This document shows, in pieces, positions 56,848-64,000 of a stretch of 64,000 bases of DNA. The notes beneath the pieces were generated by a model, which had not been told where the DNA came from, ran no database searches, and worked only from the letters and a program-made list of their open reading frames with translations. Source of the stretch: Auanema rhodensis (lineage: Eukaryota; Nematoda; Chromadorea; Rhabditida; Rhabditidae); assembly GCA_964057225.1 (NCBI GenBank), contig OZ059894.1, forward strand, positions 9,186,131 to 9,250,130, given 5' to 3'. Each line of letters opens with the position of its first letter. Position 1 is the first letter of the stretch. The position numbers were made by a program, and so were the translations under genes.

Positions 56848-59150
56848 TATGAGTAGAGAGAATAAAGAATTCTTGACGAGTTATGAGGAACAGAAAACCA
56901 CTGTTGAAATCAATTCGAATGTTCAAACTCTGGAATCCTGGAAACTGAATAATACTCATTACTGAAACCGAAGCTAGGATTCAGATGACCGATAGAACTC
57001 AGAAAAGGAATATTTCAAGGTGTCGGAAGGTAAAACTTTGCCCCGAACCAGGATCGAACTGGTGACCTTTAGATCTTCAGTCTAACGCTCTCCCAACTGA
57101 GCTATCGAGGCTATGATTAGACAGAATAAAGAATTCTTGAAGAGTTATGAGGAACAGAAAACCACTGTTGAAATCAATTCGAATGTTCAAACTCTGGAAT
57201 CCTGGAAACTGAATAATACTCATTACTGAAACCGAAACTAGGATTCAGATGACCGAGAAAACCCAGAAAAGGAATATTTCAAGGTGTCGGAAGGTAAAAC
57301 ATTGCCCCGAACCAGGATCGAACTGGTGACCTTTAGATCTTCAGTCTAACGCTCTCCCAACTGAGCTATCGAGGCTATGATTAGACAGAATAAAGAATTC
57401 TTGAAGAGTTATGAGGAACAGAAAACCACTGTTGAAATCAATTCGAATGTTCAAACTCTGGAATCCTGGAAACTGAATAATACTCATTACTGAAACCGAA
57501 GCTAGGATTCAGATGACCGATAGAACTCAGAAAACGATTATTTCAAGGTGTCGGAAGGTAAAACATTGCCCCGAACCAGGATCGAACTGGTGACCTTTAG
57601 ATCTTCAGTCTAACGCTCTCCCAACTGAGCTATCGAGGCTATGAGTAGAGAGAATAAAGAATTCTTGAAGAGTTATGAGGAACAGAAAACCACTGTTGAA
57701 AGAAATTCCAATGTTCAAACTCTGGAATTCTGGAAACTGAATAATACTCATTACTGAAACCGAAGCTAGGATTCAGATGACCGATAGAACTCAGAAAACG
57801 ATTATTTCAAGGTGTCGGAAGGTAAAACATTGCCCCGAACCAGGATCGAACTGGTGACCTTTAGATCTTCAGTCTAACGCTCTCCCAACTGAGCTATCGA
57901 GGCTATGATTAGACAGAATAAAGAATTCTTGAAGAGTTATCAGTGTCAGAAAACCACTGTTGAAATCAATTCGAATGTTCAAACTCTGGAATCCTGGAAA
58001 CTGAATAATACTCATTACTGAAACCGAAACTAGGATTCAGAGGACCGATAGAACTCAGAAAAAGAATATTTCAAGGTGTCTGAAGGTAAAACATTGCCCC
58101 GAACCAGGATCGAACTGGTGACCTTTAGATCTTCAGTCTAACGCTCTCCCAACTGAGCTATCGAGGCTATGAGTAGAGAGAATAAAGAATTCTTGAAGAG
58201 TTATGAGGAACAGAAAACCACTGTTGAAATCAATTCCAATATTCAAACTCTGGAATCCTCTAATCTGAATAATACTCATTACTGAAACCGAAACTAGGAT
58301 TCAGATGACCGAGAGAACCCAGAAAAGGAATATTTCAAGGTGTCGGAAGGTAAAACATTGCCCCGAACCAGGATCGAACTGGTGACCTTTAGATCTTCAG
58401 TCTAACGCTCTCCCAACTGAGCTATCGAGGCTATGATTAGACAGAATAAAGAATTCTTGAAGAGTTATCAGGAACAGAAAACTATTGTTGAAATCAATTC
58501 CAATGTTCAAACTCTGGAATTCTGGAAACTGAATAATACTCATTACTGAAACCGAAACTAGGATTCAGATGACCGATAGAACTCAGAAAAAGAATATTTC
58601 AAGGTGTCTGAAGGTAAAACATTGCCCCGAACCAGGATCGAACTGGTGACCTTTAGATCTTCAGTCTAACGCTCTCCCAACTGAGCTATCGAGGCTATGA
58701 TTAGACAGAATAAAGAATTCTTGAAGAGTTATCAGGAACAGAAAACTATTGTTGAAATCAATTCCAATGTTCAAACTCTGGAATTCTGGAAACTGAATAA
58801 TACTCATTACTGAAACTGAAACTAGGATTCAGATGACCGAGAGAACCCAGAAAAGGAATATTTCAAGGTGTCGGAAGGTAAAACATTGCCCCGAACCAGG
58901 ATCGAACTGGTGACCTTTAGATCTTCAGTCTAACGCTCTCCCAACTGAGCTATCGAGGCTATGATTATACAGAATAAAGAATTCTTGAAGAGTTATCAGG
59001 AACAGAAAACCATAGTTGGAATCAATTCCAATGTTCAAACTCTGGAATCCTGGAAACTGAATAATACTCATTACTGAAACCGAAACTAGGATTCAGAGGA
59101 CCGATAGAACTCAGAAAAAGAATATTTCAAGGTGTCTGAAGGTAAAACAT

Positions 59151-59223
59151 TGCCCCGAGCCAGGATCGAACTGGTGACCTTTAGATCTTCAGTCTAACGC
59201 TCTCCCAACTGAGCTATCGAGGC
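59151..59223 (-). tRNA. tRNA-Phe copy, U65C
   Basis: Part of the five-unit block repeated at 60471. Confidence 0.86.
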
Positions 59224-60470
59224 TATGAGTAGAGAGAATAAAGAATTCTTGAAGAGTTATGAGGAACAGAAAACCACTGTTGAAATCAATTCCAATATTC
59301 AAACTCTGGAATCCTCTAATCTGAATAATACTCATTACTGAAACCGAAACTAGGATTCAGATGACCGAGAGAACCCAGAAAAGGAATATTTCAAGGTGTC
59401 GGAAGGTAAAACATTGCCCCGAACCAGGATCGAACTGGTGACCTTTAGATCTTCAGTCTAACGCTCTCCCAACTGAGCTATCGAGGCTATGATTAGACAG
59501 AATAAAGAATTCTTGAAGAGTTATCAGGAACAGAAAACTATTGTTGAAATCAATTCCAATGTTCAAACTCTGGAATTCTGGAAACTGAATAATACTCATT
59601 ACTGAAACCGAAACTAGGATTCAGATGACCGATAGAACTCAGAAAACGATTATTTCAAGGTGTCGGAAGGTAAAACATTGCCCCGAACCAGGATCGAACT
59701 GGTGACCTTTAGATCTTCAGTCTAACGCTCTCCCAACTGAGCTATCGAGGCTATGATTAGACAGAATAAAGAATTCTTGAAGAGTTATCAGGAACAGAAA
59801 ACTATTGTTGAAATCAATTCCAATGTTCAAACTCTGGAATTCTGGAAACTGAATAATACTCATTACTGAAACCGAAACTAGGATTCAGATGACCGATAGA
59901 ACTCAGAAAAAGAATATTTCAAGGTGTCTGAAGGTAAAACATTGCCCCGAACCAGGATCGAACTGGTGACCTTTAGATCTTCAGTCTAACGCTCTCCCAA
60001 CTGAGCTATCGAGGCTATGATTAGACAGAATAAAGAATTCTTGAAGAGTTATCAGGAACAGAAAACTATTGTTGAAATCAATTCCAATGTTCAAACTCTG
60101 GAATTCTGGAAACTGAATAATACTCATTACTGAAACTGAAACTAGGATTCAGATGACCGAGAGAACCCAGAAAAGGAATATTTCAAGGTGTCGGAAGGTA
60201 AAACATTGCCCCGAACCAGGATCGAACTGGTGACCTTTAGATCTTCAGTCTAACGCTCTCCCAACTGAGCTATCGAGGCTATGATTATACAGAATAAAGA
60301 ATTCTTGAAGAGTTATCAGGAACAGAAAACCATAGTTGGAATCAATTCCAATGTTCAAACTCTGGAATCCTGGAAACTGAATAATACTCATTACTGAAAC
60401 CGAAACTAGGATTCAGAGGACCGATAGAACTCAGAAAAAGAATATTTCAAGGTGTCTGAAGGTAAAACAT

Positions 60471-60543
60471 TGCCCCGAGCCAGGATCGAACTGGTGACCT
60501 TTAGATCTTCAGTCTAACGCTCTCCCAACTGAGCTATCGAGGC
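60471..60543 (-). tRNA. tRNA-Phe copy, U65C
   Basis: Exact 1320-bp duplicate of 59151. Confidence 0.86.
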
Positions 60544-61262
60544 TATGAGTAGAGAGAATAAAGAATTCTTGAAGAGTTATGAGGAACAGAAAACCACTGT
60601 TGAAATCAATTCCAATATTCAAACTCTGGAATCCTCTAATCTGAATAATACTCATTACTGAAACCGAAACTAGGATTCAGATGACCGAGAGAACCCAGAA
60701 AAGGAATATTTCAAGGTGTCGGAAGGTAAAACATTGCCCCGAACCAGGATCGAACTGGTGACCTTTAGATCTTCAGTCTAACGCTCTCCCAACTGAGCTA
60801 TCGAGGCTATGATTAGACAGAATAAAGAATTCTTGAAGAGTTATCAGGAACAGAAAACTATTGTTGAAATCAATTCCAATGTTCAAACTCTGGAATTCTG
60901 GAAACTGAATAATACTCATTACTGAAACCGAAACTAGGATTCAGATGACCGATAGAACTCAGAAAACGATTATTTCAAGGTGTCGGAAGGTAAAACATTG
61001 CCCCGAACCAGGATCGAACTGGTGACCTTTAGATCTTCAGTCTAACGCTCTCCCAACTGAGCTATCGAGGCTATGATTAGACAGAATAAAGAATTCTTGA
61101 AGAGTTATCAGTGTCAGCAAACCACTGTTGAAATCAATTCGAATGTTCAAACTCTGGAATCCTGGAAACTGAATAATACTCATTACTGAAACCGAAACTA
61201 GGATTCAGAGGACCGATAGAACTCAGAAAAAGAATATTTCAAGGTGTCTGAAGGTAAAACAT

Positions 61263-61335
61263 TGCCCCGAGCCAGGATCGAACTGGTGACCTTTAGATCT
61301 TCAGTCTAACGCTCTCCCAACTGAGCTATCGAGGC
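61263..61335 (-). tRNA. tRNA-Phe copy, U65C
   Basis: 17 units after 56775, sharing its ttgacgag spacer. Confidence 0.86.
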
Positions 61336-61526
61336 TATGAGTAGAGAGAATAAAGAATTCTTGACGAGTTATGAGGAACAGAAAACCACTGTTGAAATCA
61401 ATTCGAATGTTCAAACTCTGGAATCCTGGAAACTGAATAATACTCATTACTGAAACCGAAGCTAGGATTCAGATGACCGATAGAACTCAGAAAAGGAATA
61501 TTTCAAGGTGTCGGAAGGTAAAACTT

Positions 61527-61599
61527 TGCCCCGAACCAGGACCGAACTGGTGACCTTTAGATCTTCAGTCTAACGCTCTCCCAACTGAGCTATCGAGGC
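61527..61599 (-). tRNA. tRNA-Phe copy, A58G
   Basis: Plus-strand t to c at 61542 changes A58, the invariant T-loop base that pairs with U54, is normally methylated, and is part of the B box. Probably non-functional. Confidence 0.83.
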
Positions 61600-64000
61600 T
61601 ATGATTAGACAGAATAAAGAATTCTTGAAGAGTTATCAGTGTCAGAAAACCACTGTTGTAATCAATTCGAGTGTTCAAACTCTGGAATCCTCGAATCTGA
61701 GTAATACTCATTACTGAAACCGAAACTAGGATTCAGAGGACCGATAGAACTCAGAAAAAGAATATTTCAAGGTGACTGAAGGTAAAACATTGCCCCGAAC
61801 CAGGATCGAACTGGTGACCTTTAGATCTTCAGTCTAACGCTCTCCCAACTGAGCTATCGAGGCTATGATTAGACAGAATAAAGAATTCTTGAAGAGTTAT
61901 CAGTGTCAGAAAACCACTGTTGAAATCAATTCGAATGTTCAAACTCTGGAATCCTGGAAACTGAATAATACTCATTACTGAAACCGAAACTAGGATTCAG
62001 ATGACCGAGAAAACCCAGAAAAGGAATATTTCAAGGTGTCGGAAGGTAAAACATTGCCCCGAACCAGGATCGAACTGGTGACCTTTAGATCTTCAGTCTA
62101 ACGCTCTCCCAACTGAGCTATCGAGGCTATGATTAGACAGAATAAAGAATTCTTGAAGAGTTATCAGTGTCAGAAAACCACTGTTGTAATCAATTCGAGT
62201 GTTCAAACTCTGGAATCCTCGAATCTGAGTAATACTCATTACTGAAACCGAAACTAGGATTCAGAGGACCGATAGAACTCAGAAAAAGAATATTTCAAGG
62301 TGACTGAAGGTAAAACATTGCCCCGAACCAGGATCGAACTGGTGACCTTTAGATCTTCAGTCTAACGCTCTCCCAACTGAGCTATCGAGGCTATGATTAG
62401 ACAGAATAAAGAATTCTTGAAGAGTTATCAGTGTCAGAAAACCACTGTTGAAATCAATTCGAATGTTCAAACTCTGGAATCCTGGAAACTGAATAATACT
62501 CATTACTGAAACCGAAACTAGGATTCAGATGACCGAGAAAACCCAGAAAAGGAATATTTCAAGGTGTCGGAAGGTAAAACATTGCCCCGAACCAGGATCG
62601 AACTGGTGACCTTTAGATCTTCAGTCTAACGCTCTCCCAACTGAGCTATCGAGGCTATGATTAGACAGAATAAAGAATTCTTGAAGAGTTATGAGGAACA
62701 GAAAACCACTGTTGAAATCAATTCGAATGTTCAAACTCTGGAATCCTGGAAACTGAATAATACTCATTACTGAAACCGAAGCTAGGATTCAGATGACCGA
62801 TAGAACTCAGAAAACGATTATTTCAAGGTGTCGGAAGGTAAAACATTGCCCCGAACCAGGATCGAACTGGTGACCTTTAGATCTTCAGTCTAACGCTCTC
62901 CCAACTGAGCTATCGAGGCTATGAGTAGAGAGAATAAAGAATTCTTGAAGAGTTATGAGGAACAGAAAACCACTGTTGAAAGAAATTCCAATGTTCAAAC
63001 TCTGGAATTCTGGAAACTGAATAATACTCATTACTGAAACCGAAGCTAGGATTCAGATGACCGATAGAACTCAGAAAACGATTATTTCAAGGTGTCGGAA
63101 GGTAAAACATTGCCCCGAACCAGGATCGAACTGGTGACCTTTAGATCTTCAGTCTAACGCTCTCCCAACTGAGCTATCGAGGCTATGATTAGACAGAATA
63201 AAGAATTCTTGAAGAGTTATCAGTGTCAGAAAACCACTGTTGAAATCAATTCGAATGTTCAAACTCTGGAATCCTGGAAACTGAATAATACTCATTACTG
63301 AAACCGAAACTAGGATTCAGAGGACCGATAGAACTCAGAAAAAGAATATTTCAAGGTGTCTGAAGGTAAAACATTGCCCCGAACCAGGATCGAACTGGTG
63401 ACCTTTAGATCTTCAGTCTAACGCTCTCCCAACTGAGCTATCGAGGCTATGAGTAGAGAGAATAAAGAATTCTTGAAGAGTTATGAGGAACAGAAAACTA
63501 TTGTTGAAATCAATTCCAATGTTCAAACTCTGGAATTCTGGAAACTGAATAATACTCATTACTGAAACCGAAACTAGGATTCAGATGACCGATAGAACTC
63601 AGAAAAAGAATATTTCAAGGTGTCTGAAGGTAAAACATTGCCCCGAACCAGGATCGAACTGGTGACCTTTAGATCTTCAGTCTAACGCTCTCCCAACTGA
63701 GCTATCGAGGCTATGATTAGACAGAATAAAGAATTCTTGAAGAGTTATCAGGAACAGAAAACTATTGTTGAAATCAATTCCAATGTTCAAACTCTGGAAT
63801 TCTGGAAACTGAATAATACTCATTACTGAAACCGAAGCTAGGATTCAGATGACCGATAGAACTCAGAAAACGATTATTTCAAGGTGTCGGAAGGTAAAAC
63901 ATTGCCCCGAACCAGGATCGAACTGGTGACCTTTAGATCTTCAGTCTAACGCTCTCCCAACTGAGCTATCGAGGCTATGATTAGACAGAATAAAGAATTC

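Larger units (their letters stand above)
51759..63975 (-). tRNA. Forty-seven tRNA-Phe(GAA) copies, 51759 + 264k (k = 0-46)
   Basis: From 51759-51831 to 63903-63975. Thirty-nine are consensus. Variants start at 53079 (C61A), 54135, 55983, 56775, 59151, 60471, 61263 (all U65C) and 61527 (A58G). Three spacers (before 54399, 57039 and 61527) read aaaactttg instead of aaaacattg next to the terminator. Confidence 0.95.
51515..64000 (-). repeat. tRNA-Phe satellite, segment 4
   Basis: 12.5 kb, exact 264-bp period, 47 full tRNA copies plus the 5' part of the split one, running off the right edge. Duplicated blocks are clear. Five units recur at a 1320-bp shift (gattatacag at 58963 and 60283). About ten units near 54135 recur near 56775, and two units recur at a 528-bp shift (ggtgactgaa at 61771 and 62299). 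Confidence 0.97.

Noticed and set aside
1..64000. CRISPR-like array
   Set aside because: The repeated segment is a tRNA gene and the spacers are homologous to each other, so this is a tandem satellite in a eukaryote.

Overview
The window looks like nematode nuclear DNA, probably Caenorhabditis or a close relative. The evidence is a tRNA-Phe gene of nematode type, short introns ending in TTTTCAG-like acceptors, AT-rich intergenic DNA, and LTR retrotransposons of kinds known from Caenorhabditis. One of these is a BEL/Pao element with a phlebovirus-like envelope. The genus is inference.

About 64% of the window (1-3163, 7274-7371, 8896-26539, 35918-43716, 51515-64000) is one broken-up tandem satellite with a 264-bp unit. 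Each unit carries a complete tRNA-Phe(GAA) gene on the minus strand plus about 191 bp of spacer. By my count there are 155 full-length tRNA copies, one truncated copy and one split by a transposon. Of the 155, 129 have an identical body and all keep the GAA anticodon. The array enters from the left edge and leaves through the right edge. Shared spacer and gene variants show that blocks of 2, 5 and 12-36 units have been copied within it.

Four blocks interrupt the array. (1) 3164-7273 is non-array DNA with an intron-containing retropepsin-like gene on the minus strand (3299-4023). It also has an AT-rich, virus-like cluster of three small genes (5155-6910), two of them broken, that share a TATATAAATA motif. 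(2) 7372-8895 is a 1.5-kb, internally deleted, non-autonomous LTR element. (3) 26540-35917 is a full-length 9.4-kb Ty3/Gypsy element on the minus strand with identical LTRs. It has one 2003-codon polyprotein with an unusual membrane module upstream of the protease, and a probable two-exon antisense gene in its leader. (4) 43717-51514 is a 7.8-kb BEL/Pao element on the plus strand with identical LTRs. It has lost protease, RT, RNase H and most of integrase, but keeps a Gag-like segment, the integrase C-terminus, a two-part phlebovirus-like envelope and a separate zinc-knuckle reading frame.

Elements 2 and 3 belong to related families: same terminal inverted repeat, same tRNA-Gln primer site and same polypurine tract. 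Both sit in array spacer, upstream of tRNA genes. Element 4 landed inside a tRNA gene. The identical LTR pairs indicate recent insertions, so the array is a live target. The strongest leads are the tRNA-Phe satellite itself, the antisense gene, the rearranged BEL element and the Gypsy membrane module.
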